This document shows positions 1-8,274 of a DNA stretch of 64,000 nucleotides, one piece after another (positions within the stretch are counted from its first letter, which is position 1; every line of letters begins with the position of its first letter). Made by a program: the position numbers and the translations under genes. Where the stretch lies: contig NZ_JARVRW010000001.1 of assembly GCF_030209475.1 (NCBI RefSeq), positions 372,001 through 436,000 of the forward strand, written 5' to 3'. The notes beneath the pieces are model-generated. The model was not told the DNA's origin. It made no database searches and saw only the letters and a list, made by a program, of their open reading frames with translations. This DNA is from Microbacterium sp. lyk4-40-TSB-66. Its GTDB lineage: Bacteria; Actinomycetota; Actinomycetes; Actinomycetales; Microbacteriaceae.

Positions 1-171
1 ATCGAGTGGAAGGTCGGCGTGTGCCGCGCCCTCGGCTGGCCCGCCGAGGAGCAAGCAGACACGGCTCGCGCGTGGCAGCACATCCTGTCGAAGGTCACCA
101 CCTTCCGCGACCTCGAGCCGGCCCTGCTCGGCCGTGTCGAAGAGCTCATCGACTTCGTGACCGTCCCGTGA
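1..171 (+). CDS. C-terminal fragment of an unidentified protein, possibly DUF3097 family
   Basis: The reading frame is open from base 1 and ends at the TGA at 169-171, giving the last 56 residues of a protein that begins before the window. The fragment contains WKVGVCRALGWP and ends LLGRVEELIDFVTVP. It has no membrane segment or signal. From memory the tail resembles DUF3097 proteins, an actinobacterial family of unknown function, but I cannot confirm this. The next gene, trmB, seems to have its own promoter (TAGCCT at 215-220), so the two need not share a transcript. Confidence 0.6.
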   Translation: MEWKVGVCRALGWPAEEQADTARAWQHILSKVTTFRDLEPALLGRVEELIDFVTVP

Positions 172-227
172 GCGGTCGCAAGGTGCCCGTGCGGCACACC
201 CCCGAGGGCTCGCCTAGCCTGGACGAC

Positions 228-950
228 ATGGATGCCGCGCCCGTCTTCCGCGACAAGCCGGTGTCGTTCGTGCGTCGCAGCGGCCGCATGTCCGAGGCCC
301 AGGATCGCGCCTGGGCCGAGCTGTCGCCGTTCTACCTGCTCCCCGTCGAGCGCGCGGCCGCGACGACGAGCGTCAAGGCCGGAACGGCCGTCGACGTCGA
401 AGAGGTCTACGGCCGCCGCGCGCGGCTGGTCGTGGAGATCGGGTCCGGACAGGGGCACCAGATCGTCTCCGCCGCCGCCGCCGATCCCGACAGCGACTTC
501 CTCGCCGTCGAGGTGTTCACGGCCGGACTCGCGCGGACGATGCTCGACGCCGACCGCGACGGCGTGAGGAACCTCCGCCTCGTCGAGGCGAACGCGCCCG
601 AGGCCCTCGAACACCTGCTGCCCGCGGCATCCGTCGACGAGCTCTGGGTGTTCTTCCCCGACCCGTGGCACAAGAACAAGCACACGAAGCGTCGTCTCGT
701 CGCCCCCGACTTCGCCCGCATCGCCGCGCAGGCGCTCCGGCCCGGCGGCGTCCTGCGCCTGGCCACCGACTGGCAGGACTACGCCGACCAGATGCGCGAC
801 GTACTGGACGCGGCGCCCGGTTTCGAGCGGGCGTTCGCGGGGGAGTGGGCGGAACGCTTCGCGGGTCGTGTGCTCACCGCCTTCGAGAACAAGGGTCTGC
901 GCGTCGGGCGCGACATCCGCGACCTCACGTACACGCGGGTCTCGCCATGA
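228..950 (+). CDS. trmB: tRNA (guanine-N7-)-methyltransferase TrmB
   Basis: A SAM-dependent methyltransferase of 240 aa that makes 7-methylguanosine at position 46 of the tRNA variable loop; a cytoplasmic enzyme. The class I SAM-binding motif EIGSGQG is at residues 70-76 and the family signature FFPDPWHKNKH at 142-152. The length is normal for the family. I chose the ATG at 228 because the family homology begins there and a TAGCCT hexamer at 215-220 lies 7 nt before it, which fits a leaderless transcript; no Shine-Dalgarno sequence is visible. The stop codon overlaps the ATG of the next gene (ATGA), so the two are probably translationally coupled. Confidence 0.95.
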   Translation: MDAAPVFRDKPVSFVRRSGRMSEAQDRAWAELSPFYLLPVERAAATTSVKAGTAVDVEEVYGRRARLVVEIGSGQGHQIVSAAAADPDSDFLAVEVFTAGLARTMLDADRDGVRNLRLVEANAPEALEHLLPAASVDELWVFFPDPWHKNKHTKRRLVAPDFARIAAQALRPGGVLRLATDWQDYADQMRDVLDAAPGFERAFAGEWAERFAGRVLTAFENKGLRVGRDIRDLTYTRVSP

Positions 951-1807
951 CCGCCCACACCGCGGTTCCCGTACGCGAGCGCTCCACCTGGACGCCGAAG
1001 CTGATCCCGGCGCTGCTGGTGTGCCTGGCCGCTCCCGTGCTCTTCGTCGTGCAGGTCGTCTGGCTGGGGTGGGTGCTCCTCGCGCTCGCCGTGGCCTCCG
1101 GGGTGCTCGTCGACCGTCGCGCCGGGGTGCCGCTCGCGCGCGGTGAGGAGCCCAGCATCGCCCGCGACGTCTCGCTGATCGCGCTCGGGCAGTTCATCGT
1201 CAGCCTGATCCCCCTGCAGGCCGAGCTCGACAACGCCGCCTTCGTCCGCTTCACGCTCGCGCTCGGCGGCGCCGTGGTGGTGCCCTACGTCGTCTCGCGG
1301 TTCGTCTACCGCGATTACGCGATCCGTTTCCCGTGGCGCGGCGGGGGGCGCTGGACGTGGTGGCAGTGGACGTGGCTGGCCGGCGTCATCGTGCTCGGCT
1401 ACCTGATCCTGCCGTTCTACTTCATCACCTCGGGCGTCTACATGAACTGGCCCGTCGTGAACACCCCCGATCTCATCGCACGCCTGTTCGTCGGCGTCGG
1501 TGCCGTCGGCATCTGGGACGAGCTGTTCTTCATCTGCACGGTCTTCGTGCTGTTGCGCCGGCACTTCCCCGATCTCACCGCCAACCTGCTCCAGGCGATC
1601 GTGTTCGTGTCGTTCCTTTGGGAGCTGGGTTATCAGGCGTGGGGTCCACTGCTGACGATCCCCTTCGCCATCGTCCAGGGGTTCCTCTTCCTCAAGACCC
1701 GCTCGCTCTGGTACGTCGTCACGGTGCACCTGTTGTTCGACGCGGTCGTCTTCGGCGTGCTCGTCCACGCCCACAACCCCGGCGCGGCATCCATCTTCCT
1801 CATCTGA
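947..1807 (+). CDS. CPBP-like intramembrane protein, putative prenyl protease/immunity family
   Basis: A membrane protein of 286 aa with about seven to eight hydrophobic segments, resembling the CPBP (CAAX protease and bacteriocin-processing) family. The C-terminal half carries a DELFF element around residue 189 where canonical members have EExxxR, and an HLLFD element near the C-terminus matching the last HxxxN/D motif. The middle FxxxH motif is not clear, because a Trp and Glu (FLWELG) stand in its place. It may therefore be a divergent or inactive member. The ATG overlaps the trmB stop by 4 nt, indicating co-translation. Substrate unknown. Confidence 0.7.
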   Translation: MTAHTAVPVRERSTWTPKLIPALLVCLAAPVLFVVQVVWLGWVLLALAVASGVLVDRRAGVPLARGEEPSIARDVSLIALGQFIVSLIPLQAELDNAAFVRFTLALGGAVVVPYVVSRFVYRDYAIRFPWRGGGRWTWWQWTWLAGVIVLGYLILPFYFITSGVYMNWPVVNTPDLIARLFVGVGAVGIWDELFFICTVFVLLRRHFPDLTANLLQAIVFVSFLWELGYQAWGPLLTIPFAIVQGFLFLKTRSLWYVVTVHLLFDAVVFGVLVHAHNPGAASIFLI

Positions 1808-1892
1808 TCCCGGATGCCGTGCCCCGGCGACCGTGCACGGGCGCTGCCCAGGTGCGTTCGCTAGCGTGGTCACCGGACGCGCAGCCGCGTCA

Positions 1893-1934
1893 CCGGACGA
1901 GGGATCAGTACCCGGACAGCGACAAGACTGGCCA
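1893..1934 (+). promoter_or_regulatory. Guanidine-III riboswitch (ykkC-III class)
   Basis: The segment matches the guanidine-III aptamer consensus closely: CCGGACGAGG at 1893-1902, GTACCCGG at 1908-1915, and CAG followed by GACAAGAC at 1917-1928. CCGG at 1893-1896 can pair with CCGG at 1912-1915. TCAGT (1905-1909) can pair with ACTGG (1927-1931), giving the H-type pseudoknot. The Shine-Dalgarno AAGGAG at 1934-1939 follows directly, so ligand binding probably acts on translation of the SMR exporter whose ATG is at 1947. This class senses free guanidine and usually sits before guanidinium exporters, as here. Confidence 0.92.
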
Positions 1935-1946
1935 AGGAGCACAGTC

Positions 1947-2270
1947 ATGTCGTGGATCATCCTCATCCTCTCCGGCGTCCTCGAGGCCGTGTGGGCCACC
2001 GCCCTCGGCCGGTCGGAGGGTTTCACGAAGCTCTGGCCGAGCGTGATCTTCGGTGCGGCCCTGGTGCTGTCCATGGGCGGCCTCGCCTTCGCGATGCGCG
2101 ACATCCCCACCGGTACCGCCTACGCCGTGTGGGTGGGAATCGGCGCGGCGCTGACCGTGGTGGTGGCGATGGTCACGGGCGCCGAGGCGATCTCGGTGGT
2201 GAAAGTGCTCCTCGTACTGGGCCTCGTCGGCTGCGTCATCGGCCTGAAGCTCGTCGGAGACACCCACTGA
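1947..2270 (+). CDS. gdx: Small multidrug resistance family guanidinium exporter (Gdx/SugE type)
   Basis: A four-helix inner-membrane antiporter of 107 aa, the normal SMR length. The N-terminus MSWIILILSGVLEAVWA closely follows E. coli SugE/Gdx and carries the essential membrane Glu (E13). The GTAYAVWVGIGA stretch in helix 3 is the Gdx-type variant. Known Gdx proteins exchange guanidinium for protons. The guanidine-III riboswitch directly upstream supports this role rather than general quaternary-ammonium export. The gene is monocistronic with its own leader and a clear AAGGAG site 8 nt before the ATG. Such dual-topology proteins usually work as homodimers; no partner gene is present. Confidence 0.93.
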   Translation: MSWIILILSGVLEAVWATALGRSEGFTKLWPSVIFGAALVLSMGGLAFAMRDIPTGTAYAVWVGIGAALTVVVAMVTGAEAISVVKVLLVLGLVGCVIGLKLVGDTH

Positions 2271-2400
2271 CCAGGGGGTTTCCCTGAAAGTCAACGGGAT
2301 GGAACGCACATTTCCATCCGGTACCATCTGGTTTCCTGCACTTATCCGGGCCCCGACACCGTCGTCACTCGCCCACATCTTCCCTTGTGAAAGGTTCCGA

Positions 2401-3714
2401 GTGAGCGCACCGCCGAGCGAGCTTGTCTCCCCGACGCGTCCTTCGCGTGTCATCGCACCGCCGCGTCGCATCGATCGCCTCCGCGATTCGCGCATCGGGC
2501 GCGCCCTGCGTCAGTACGGCCACGATGTGCTGCGCAAGCCCGAGGGCATCGTCCCGATCGAGCGCGGCGCCTTCACGCGCATCCTGCTGCTGTGGGCCGT
2601 GGCGCGCGTGGTCAACTTCGGGATGCTGTGGGGCTACTACTCGATCGCGAAGGCCGCGCGGTGGGGTTTCGGTCCCGACGGCGAGCGCCTCGGCACGTTC
2701 TTCGACTACCTGACCGGGTGGGACGCCGACCGCTACGGGCAGATCGCGGCCGAGGGCTACCCGATGTCGCTCCCGATGAACGTCTCGGGCGACATCCTGC
2801 CGAACAACTGGGCGTTCCTCCCCGTCTTCCCCACCCTGATCCGTGTCATCTCGGGCGCGACGGGTCTCGGCTGGCAGCCCGTCTCGGTGCTGCTGAGCCT
2901 CGGTGCGAGCCTCGGCGCGACGTGGTTGCTGTTCGTGCTCATGCGCACCATCACCAAGCCCCAGCCGGCCTGGTGGGCGGTGGTGTTCTTCTCCTTCGCG
3001 CCCATGTCGTTCCTCTTCGTGATCGGCTACAGCGAAGGCCTGTTCATGCTGCTGATGTTCGCCGGCATGCTGCTGGCCATCAAACGCCGCTACCTGTGGA
3101 TCCTTCCGATCGGCGTCATCACCGCGTACACGCGACCCGGCGTGCTCGCCCTCGGACTGGCCCTGGGCATCGTGTTCCTCGTGCGCTTCTTCCGCCGCAA
3201 GGTCGACCCGTTCCCGATGAAGCAGTGGGCGCCGTTGATGGCCTCCGGTCTGGCCATCGCGGTGACGGGGCTGTCGTGGAACCACATCGCGCAGTACATC
3301 ACCGGCACGCACAACGCGTACATCCGCACCGAACTCGGCTGGTGGCTCGACTACGTCGGCAACGACGAGTTCACCCCGTTCACCCCGTGGTTCCGTCAGG
3401 CCGGAACCCATCTGGGCGTCGTGGGCATCATCCTGGTCGTCGCGCTCATCGTCGCCTTCCTCGCCCTGATGTGGTCGCGACCGGTGCGCAAGCTCGGCCT
3501 CATGGTCGTCGCCTACGGCTTCAGCTACGGCGTGTACATCCTCGCCGTGTTCCTGCCGCAGCAGAGCACCTTCCGTCTGCTCATGCCCATGGCGCCCCTG
3601 CTCGGAGACGAGCGGTGGTCGTCGACACCGCGCCGGCGGGTCGCGATCCTCGCCGGGTGCCTCGTGCTCCAGGCCGTGGCGATCCTGCTGCTGTGGACCC
3701 GCGGCAACCCGTGA
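2401..3714 (+). CDS. PIG-V-like integral membrane mannosyltransferase
   Basis: A polytopic membrane protein of 437 aa resembling the actinobacterial relatives of GPI mannosyltransferase PIG-V, which transfer mannose from a polyprenyl-phosphate donor on the outer face of the membrane. The family motif region LTGWDADRYGQIAAEGYP falls near residues 104-121, where the acidic WD residues are expected to be catalytic. Many hydrophobic helices follow. I chose the GTG at 2401, preceded by GAAAGG, over an upstream in-frame ATG at 2299 whose translation is not hydrophobic or conserved in character. Acceptor unknown; lipid glycosylation or protein O-mannosylation are both possible. Confidence 0.75.
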   Translation: MSAPPSELVSPTRPSRVIAPPRRIDRLRDSRIGRALRQYGHDVLRKPEGIVPIERGAFTRILLLWAVARVVNFGMLWGYYSIAKAARWGFGPDGERLGTFFDYLTGWDADRYGQIAAEGYPMSLPMNVSGDILPNNWAFLPVFPTLIRVISGATGLGWQPVSVLLSLGASLGATWLLFVLMRTITKPQPAWWAVVFFSFAPMSFLFVIGYSEGLFMLLMFAGMLLAIKRRYLWILPIGVITAYTRPGVLALGLALGIVFLVRFFRRKVDPFPMKQWAPLMASGLAIAVTGLSWNHIAQYITGTHNAYIRTELGWWLDYVGNDEFTPFTPWFRQAGTHLGVVGIILVVALIVAFLALMWSRPVRKLGLMVVAYGFSYGVYILAVFLPQQSTFRLLMPMAPLLGDERWSSTPRRRVAILAGCLVLQAVAILLLWTRGNP

Positions 3715-3724
3715 TCCCCACCTG

Positions 3725-3766
3725 ACGAAGAGAGGGCGGAGCCGACCGGCTCCGCCCTCTCTTCGT
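3725..3766. terminator. Bidirectional intrinsic terminator
   Basis: A perfect 19-bp inverted repeat with a 4-nt loop: the left arm ends GGCGGAGCC at 3743 and the right arm begins GGCTCCGCC at 3748. It lies between convergent genes ending at 3714 (+) and 3779 (-). There is no long T-tract, which is common in high-GC actinobacteria. Confidence 0.85.
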
Positions 3767-3778
3767 CTCGCGGGGTCG

Positions 3779-4030
3779 TCACTCAGGGCTACCGCCGGGG
3801 TCGACGGAGTCGATCACGTCTTGTTCGACCGCGTTGTCAGCATCCATCTCCGCGGAGCCCACGCCGGTGGTGTCGTCGTCCGACGGGGACGCGGCATCCT
3901 CCGACGAGGGTGACGGCGCCGTCTCGGGCGGGAGGGGGACCGTGGGTTCGGCCGGGGTGGGCGCTGTCGGCTCGGCGGGGGTGGGCGCGACGGGCTCGGA
4001 CGGTGTCGGGGGGAACGCGGGGGTGCTCAT
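3779..4030 (-). CDS. Small Pro/Glu/Asp-rich hypothetical protein
   Basis: An 83-residue protein with no recognised domain. The N-terminal half is built of repeats of the type TPAEPTAP and PTVPLPPE, and the C-terminal half is acidic (SSEDAASPSDDD), so it should be intrinsically disordered and soluble. I chose the ATG at 4028-4030 because GGAGAG stands about 11 nt upstream on the minus strand; an upstream start at 4153 would add basic sequence of non-coding character. It is divergent from the histidine kinase gene at 4141, so the roughly 110 bp between them holds both promoters. Similar acidic small proteins occur at 9350 and 14235. Function unknown. Confidence 0.65.
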   Translation of the reverse strand: MSTPAFPPTPSEPVAPTPAEPTAPTPAEPTVPLPPETAPSPSSEDAASPSDDDTTGVGSAEMDADNAVEQDVIDSVDPGGSPE

Positions 4031-4140
4031 GCGCCGACTCTCCGCGATCCGGCCCACGCGCGCGAGCCCCTTTCCGATCCGCCGCGGACGGTGTACCGGG
4101 ACCGTTAGGCTCACGAAGAGGACGACCGCGAGGGGATGAC

Positions 4141-5316
4141 GTGTCGACGGCACAGGATGTGACCCGGCGGGAGGCGATCGCGCAGTACGGCGTGATCGGC
4201 GAACCCCCCGAACCCGACCTCCAGGGCCTCGTCGAGCTCGCTGCGACGGTGTGCCGTGTGCCGACGGCGGTGATCAACATCATCGACGACCGGATGCAGC
4301 ATCAGATCGCCGCGATCGGGGTGCAGGCGGCGTCGTGCGCGCGGGAGGACTCCATGTGCGCGGCGGTGATCTCGGACCCGCGCCGCGTCGTCGTGTCCGA
4401 CGCCCGCCTCGATGGGCGCTTCGCCGAGAACCCGTTCGTCACGGGCGAGATCGCGTTGACACGCTTCTACGCGTCGAGTCCTCTCATCACCCCGACGGGG
4501 GTCGCCATCGGCACACTCTGCGTGTTCGACACGGAGGTGGGTGGGCTCTCGGATGCCGCGGCGCACGGTCTGGACCTGCTCGCGAGGCAGGTCATCGACG
4601 TCCTCGAGCTGCGCCGCGTCCAGCGGGATCTGCTGCAGTCGAACGCGCTGCTCGAGGATTTCGCGGCGCAGGTGAGCCACGATCTGCGCAACCCGCTCAC
4701 GGCGTTGGCCGGCTTCCTCGAATTGGCCGCCGACAGCCCCGAGATGGGCCAGGCGCCGCGTGCTGCGCGATCCCTCGCCCGCGCGGAAGCCGCCGCCACG
4801 CGCATGACGACGATGGTGAGCGACCTGTTGGATTTCGCGCGCATCGGCGGCACGCGACCGCACCTCACCGACGTCGACGTGGCCGACACGGTGGATGCCG
4901 TGTTGGAAGACCTCGACGGTGCGGTCGTTCGCACGCGAGCGCGGGTGTCCGTCGACGCGTCTACCTTCGTCCGCGCCGACGGCACCCTGCTGCGCGTGCT
5001 GCTGCAGAATCTCATCGCCAACGCGGTGAAGTTCACCACGGCGGCCGAGAGGGTCCCCGTCATCCGGGTGAGCGTGGAGAAGCTGCCCGACGGGTGGCGC
5101 GTCTGCGTCGACGACAACGGCGACGCCGTCGCCCCGGAGCTGCGCGATCGCCTGTTCGAACCGATGCAGCGCGGACACGGGTCCGAGGTGCAGGGCATCG
5201 GCATCGGTCTGGCCACCTGCCGTCGCATCGTGGATGCGCACGGCGGGACGATCGGCCTCGACGTCTCGCCGACGGGCGGCACGCGCGCGTGGTTCGTCCT
5301 CCCGGCCGCAGAGTGA
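4141..5316 (+). CDS. GAF-domain sensor histidine kinase (cytoplasmic)
   Basis: A 391-residue sensor kinase. Residues 27-160 form a GAF domain. The H-box QVSHDLRNPLTAL carries the phospho-accepting His180. The N-box QNLIANAVKF and the G-boxes (VDDNGDAV, GIGIGLATCRR) form the ATPase domain at the C-terminus. There is no membrane segment or signal peptide, so it senses a cytoplasmic cue through the GAF domain. The GTG start at 4141 follows a GAGGGGA site. No response regulator gene is adjacent, making it an orphan kinase. Such GAF-HisKA proteins in Microbacteriaceae are often compared with phytochrome-like kinases, but I see no chromophore-binding Cys motif that would prove light sensing. Confidence 0.88.
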   Translation: MSTAQDVTRREAIAQYGVIGEPPEPDLQGLVELAATVCRVPTAVINIIDDRMQHQIAAIGVQAASCAREDSMCAAVISDPRRVVVSDARLDGRFAENPFVTGEIALTRFYASSPLITPTGVAIGTLCVFDTEVGGLSDAAAHGLDLLARQVIDVLELRRVQRDLLQSNALLEDFAAQVSHDLRNPLTALAGFLELAADSPEMGQAPRAARSLARAEAAATRMTTMVSDLLDFARIGGTRPHLTDVDVADTVDAVLEDLDGAVVRTRARVSVDASTFVRADGTLLRVLLQNLIANAVKFTTAAERVPVIRVSVEKLPDGWRVCVDDNGDAVAPELRDRLFEPMQRGHGSEVQGIGIGLATCRRIVDAHGGTIGLDVSPTGGTRAWFVLPAAE

Positions 5317-5456
5317 TTCCCTCCCGGACGCGCTACCCGGCCGCGCGTCGGGGCGCAACCTCCGCGACCGGGGGCGTCGACGGGCCGTAGCGTGGGCGGT
5401 GTCGGGGCGGCCGAGTCACGGCATCCATCAGACCGCACCGACGAGGAGGACAGTCC

Positions 5457-5960
5457 ATGGCCCGTAACGTCCGCCTGATGCACTGCACGCCCGACGACGT
5501 GTTCCGCGTCCTCGCGAACGGGTGGCTGTACCCGCTGTGGGTCGTCGGCACCTCGCGCATGCGCGACGTCGGCGACGCCTGGCCCACCCCGGGGGCGACG
5601 CTGCACCACTCCTTCGGCTCGTGGCCCCTGCTGGTCAACGACACCACCGTCATGCGCGTATGGGACCCGCCCCACCGCGCGGTGATGGAGCCGCACGGCG
5701 GACCCATTGGGATCGCCCGTGTCGCGATCGACGTCAAGCCACGCGGCGACGCCTGCGTCGTGCGCATTCAGGAGGAGCCCGTCACGGGGCCCACCAAGAT
5801 CCTCCCCGACACGGTGTTCGACGCGATCACGCGATGGCGCAACGCCGAGACGCTGCATCGCCTCGCCTACCTCGCCGAGGGAGGGGCGCCCGGAACCGAC
5901 GGCGGTGCCGGCGCCATCGGGCACGAGTCCACGGCCGAGAAGGAGCCGATCGAGCGATGA
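5457..5960 (+). CDS. SRPBCC family (START/polyketide cyclase-like) protein
   Basis: A soluble 167-residue protein with the SRPBCC helix-grip fold pattern: an early strand MARNVRLMHCTPDDVFRVLA, a WVVGTSRMRDV segment, and a long C-terminal helix (TVFDAITRWRNAETLHRLA). These proteins bind hydrophobic ligands; the ligand here is unknown. GAGGAGG lies just upstream of the ATG. The TGA overlaps the ATG of the FAD oxidoreductase (ATGA), so both are one translationally coupled unit, and the pair may act on the same lipid or polyene substrate. The last 25 residues are low-complexity and probably disordered. Confidence 0.82.
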   Translation: MARNVRLMHCTPDDVFRVLANGWLYPLWVVGTSRMRDVGDAWPTPGATLHHSFGSWPLLVNDTTVMRVWDPPHRAVMEPHGGPIGIARVAIDVKPRGDACVVRIQEEPVTGPTKILPDTVFDAITRWRNAETLHRLAYLAEGGAPGTDGGAGAIGHESTAEKEPIER

Positions 5961-7438
5961 GCGAGAGCTACGACGCGATCATCGTCGGTTCGGGCCCGAA
6001 CGGTCTGGCCGCGGCCGTCACGCTCGCGCGATCGGGATTGTCGGTCGCGGTGTACGAGCGGTCCGCGACCTTCGGGGGAGCATCCTCGACGGCGGAGCTC
6101 ACGCTGCCGGGGTTCCGCCACGACGTGGGATCGGCCGTGCACCCGCTGGCTCTGGAGTCGTGGTTCTTCCGCGAGTTCGGCCTCGACCGCCGCATCCGCC
6201 TGACCGTCCCCGAGATCTCCTACGCGCACCCGCTCGACGGGGGCCGGGCGGGTCTCGCCTTCCGCGACCTCGCTCGGGCGGCAGCGGGCCTCGGCGTCGA
6301 CGGACCGGCCTACGAACGCCTCATGCGACCACTCGTCGAGCATCTGCGCGGCGTCGCCGACTTCACCGGCAATGCACTGCTGCGCGTGCCGGGTGACCCG
6401 CTCGCGGCGTTCTTCTTCGGCATCCGGGCTCTCGAGCAGGGGGGACCCTGGTGGAACGCGCGCTTTCGTGAAGAGGTCGCTCCGAGCCTGATCACCGGCG
6501 TCTCCGCCCACACGATCCTGCATCAGCCGAGCCTCGCCGCCGGGGGCGCGGGACTCGTGCTCGCCACGTACGGGCACGGTCGGGGGTGGCCGATCCCGGT
6601 CGGTGGCAGCCAGTCGATCGCCGACGCCATGATCGCCGACATCCGGGCGCACGGGGGAGTGCTGCACGCCGGGATCGAGGTGAGCTCGCTCGACGAGCTC
6701 CCGCCCGCCCGCGCGGTGCTGCTCGACACGACTCCGCGGGCCCTCATCGCCCTGGCGGGGGAACGGATGCCGGCGGCCTACCGTCGTGCGTTGCAACGCT
6801 TCCGCTACGGGGGCGGTGTCGCCAAGGTCGACTTCGCGCTGTCGGAGCCCGTGCCCTGGACGAATGCCGACATCGCGCGAGCGGGGACCGTGCACCTGGG
6901 TGGAACCCGAGCCGAGATCGCCGCCGCCGAGAACGCCGTCGCGCGCGGGGACCTGCCCGATGCGCCGTATGTGCTGGCCGCGCAGCCGACGTTGTTCGAC
7001 CCGACGCGCGCGCCCGAGGGCAAGCACGTGTTCTGGGCGTATACGCACGTTCCGGCGGGTAGCCCCGCCGACCGCGAGGCCGCCGTCGTCGCGCAGATCG
7101 AGCGCTTCGCCCCGGGCTTCCGCGATACCATCCTCGCCACCGCCTCGAGAACGGCGGTGGACGTCGAGGCGTGGAACCCGAACTTCCCGGGGGGAGACAT
7201 CTCCGCGGGCGCGCCGACCCTCACTCAGCTGCTCGGGCGACCGGTGTACAGCCCCGATCCGTGGCGCACGCCCATGAAGGGCGTCTACCTCTGCTCGTCG
7301 TCGACGAGTCCCGGCCCGGGCGTGCACGGCCTCGCGGGCTGGCAGGCGGCGCTCAGCGCGCTGCGGCACGAGTTCGGAACGCGCCTCCGCCCCGACCTGG
7401 CCCCGCGCCACGACCAGCTCACCGCCGCGGCGTCCTGA
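5957..7438 (+). CDS. FAD-dependent oxidoreductase, phytoene desaturase-like
   Basis: A 493-residue flavoprotein. The N-terminal dinucleotide-binding motif [14 protein letters not shown] (residues 11-24) is followed by [13 protein letters not shown], the typical second FAD contact of the phytoene desaturase/retinol saturase group. The C-terminal signature [21 protein letters not shown] completes the FAD site. The reaction cannot be assigned from sequence: there is no crtB, crtE or other carotenoid gene in the window, so carotenoid desaturation is not supported. Coupling to the SRPBCC gene suggests a hydrophobic substrate delivered or sensed by that protein. The Nei-type glycosylase gene starts 2 nt after its stop, extending the operon. 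Confidence 0.85.
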   Translation: MSESYDAIIVGSGPNGLAAAVTLARSGLSVAVYERSATFGGASSTAELTLPGFRHDVGSAVHPLALESWFFREFGLDRRIRLTVPEISYAHPLDGGRAGLAFRDLARAAAGLGVDGPAYERLMRPLVEHLRGVADFTGNALLRVPGDPLAAFFFGIRALEQGGPWWNARFREEVAPSLITGVSAHTILHQPSLAAGGAGLVLATYGHGRGWPIPVGGSQSIADAMIADIRAHGGVLHAGIEVSSLDELPPARAVLLDTTPRALIALAGERMPAAYRRALQRFRYGGGVAKVDFALSEPVPWTNADIARAGTVHLGGTRAEIAAAENAVARGDLPDAPYVLAAQPTLFDPTRAPEGKHVFWAYTHVPAGSPADREAAVVAQIERFAPGFRDTILATASRTAVDVEAWNPNFPGGDISAGAPTLTQLLGRPVYSPDPWRTPMKGVYLCSSSTSPGPGVHGLAGWQAALSALRHEFGTRLRPDLAPRHDQLTAAAS

Positions 7439-7440
7439 CC

Positions 7441-8265
7441 ATGCCCGAGGGCGACAGCGTCTACCGGCTGCGGGGACGCCTGGATGCCGCGACGCGGGGC
7501 GCGCGGGTGGTCGACGGGGAACTGCGGTCGGGTAACGCCGCCGGTCGCTCGCTCGCGGGGCGGACGATCGTCGCCTACGACACCCACGGCAAGCACCTCC
7601 TCACGCGCTTCGACGACCTCTTCACCCTCCACACGCACCTGCGTATGCAGGGCAGTTGGACGATCACGCGAGCGGGGCGCGCGCTCCCCTCCACGGAACG
7701 GGGGAAAGCGCGCGTCCGCCTCCGCCTCGCGGACGGCCGTGAGGTCTGGGGTCTCGATCTCCCGGTCGTGGAGCTCGTCCCCACCGCGCGCGAGCGCGAC
7801 GTCGTCGGGTATCTCGGCCCCGACCCGCTGAGGGAGGACTGGGACCCTGCCGAGGCGGTTCGTCGATTGTCGGCACGTCCCGACCGGCCGTTCGTGGCGG
7901 CGCTGCTCGACCAGACGCGCATCGCGGGTCTTGGCAACCTGTGGGTCAACGAGCTGGCGTTCCTCCGCGGCATCCATCCCTTCGCTCCGATCGGATCCAC
8001 CGATCAGGACGCGTTGGTGGCACTGGCGGCGCGGTGCCTGCGCGTCTCGGCGACGGTACCGGGTATGTATCAGGTCACCACGGGCGACCGCCGGAAGGGA
8101 TCGTCGCACTGGGTCGCCGGGCGTGCGGGGCGACCGTGTCTGCGCTGCGGAACGCGGGTGCGCGTACGCGACGAGGTGGCGAACGATCCCGAGCAGCGTC
8201 GCACCTGGTGGTGCCCCCGGTGCCAGCCGGAGCCGTCCGGCACCGATGTCGGGACCCCGGAGTAG
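7441..8265 (+). CDS. nei: Fpg/Nei family DNA glycosylase (Nei2-like endonuclease VIII)
   Basis: A base-excision repair enzyme of 274 aa that removes oxidised bases and nicks the abasic site. The processed N-terminus PEGDSVYRL carries the catalytic Pro2 and Glu3. The conserved Lys in THGKHLLTRFDD is present, and the H2TH region includes LDQTRIAGLGNLWVNE. A C-terminal zinc finger has CLRC and CPRC pairs. The pattern is closest to actinobacterial Nei2. It lies 2 nt after the oxidoreductase stop and 9 nt before the photoproduct-lyase-like gene, so two DNA-repair genes share a transcript. Likely function is confident; exact lesion preference is not. Confidence 0.93.
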   Translation: MPEGDSVYRLRGRLDAATRGARVVDGELRSGNAAGRSLAGRTIVAYDTHGKHLLTRFDDLFTLHTHLRMQGSWTITRAGRALPSTERGKARVRLRLADGREVWGLDLPVVELVPTARERDVVGYLGPDPLREDWDPAEAVRRLSARPDRPFVAALLDQTRIAGLGNLWVNELAFLRGIHPFAPIGSTDQDALVALAARCLRVSATVPGMYQVTTGDRRKGSSHWVAGRAGRPCLRCGTRVRVRDEVANDPEQRRTWWCPRCQPEPSGTDVGTPE

Positions 8266-8274
8266 AACGGAACG

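Noticed and set aside
5957..7438. Carotenoid biosynthesis gene
   Set aside because: The flavoprotein is phytoene-desaturase-like, but no other carotenoid gene is present, so the pathway is not supported.
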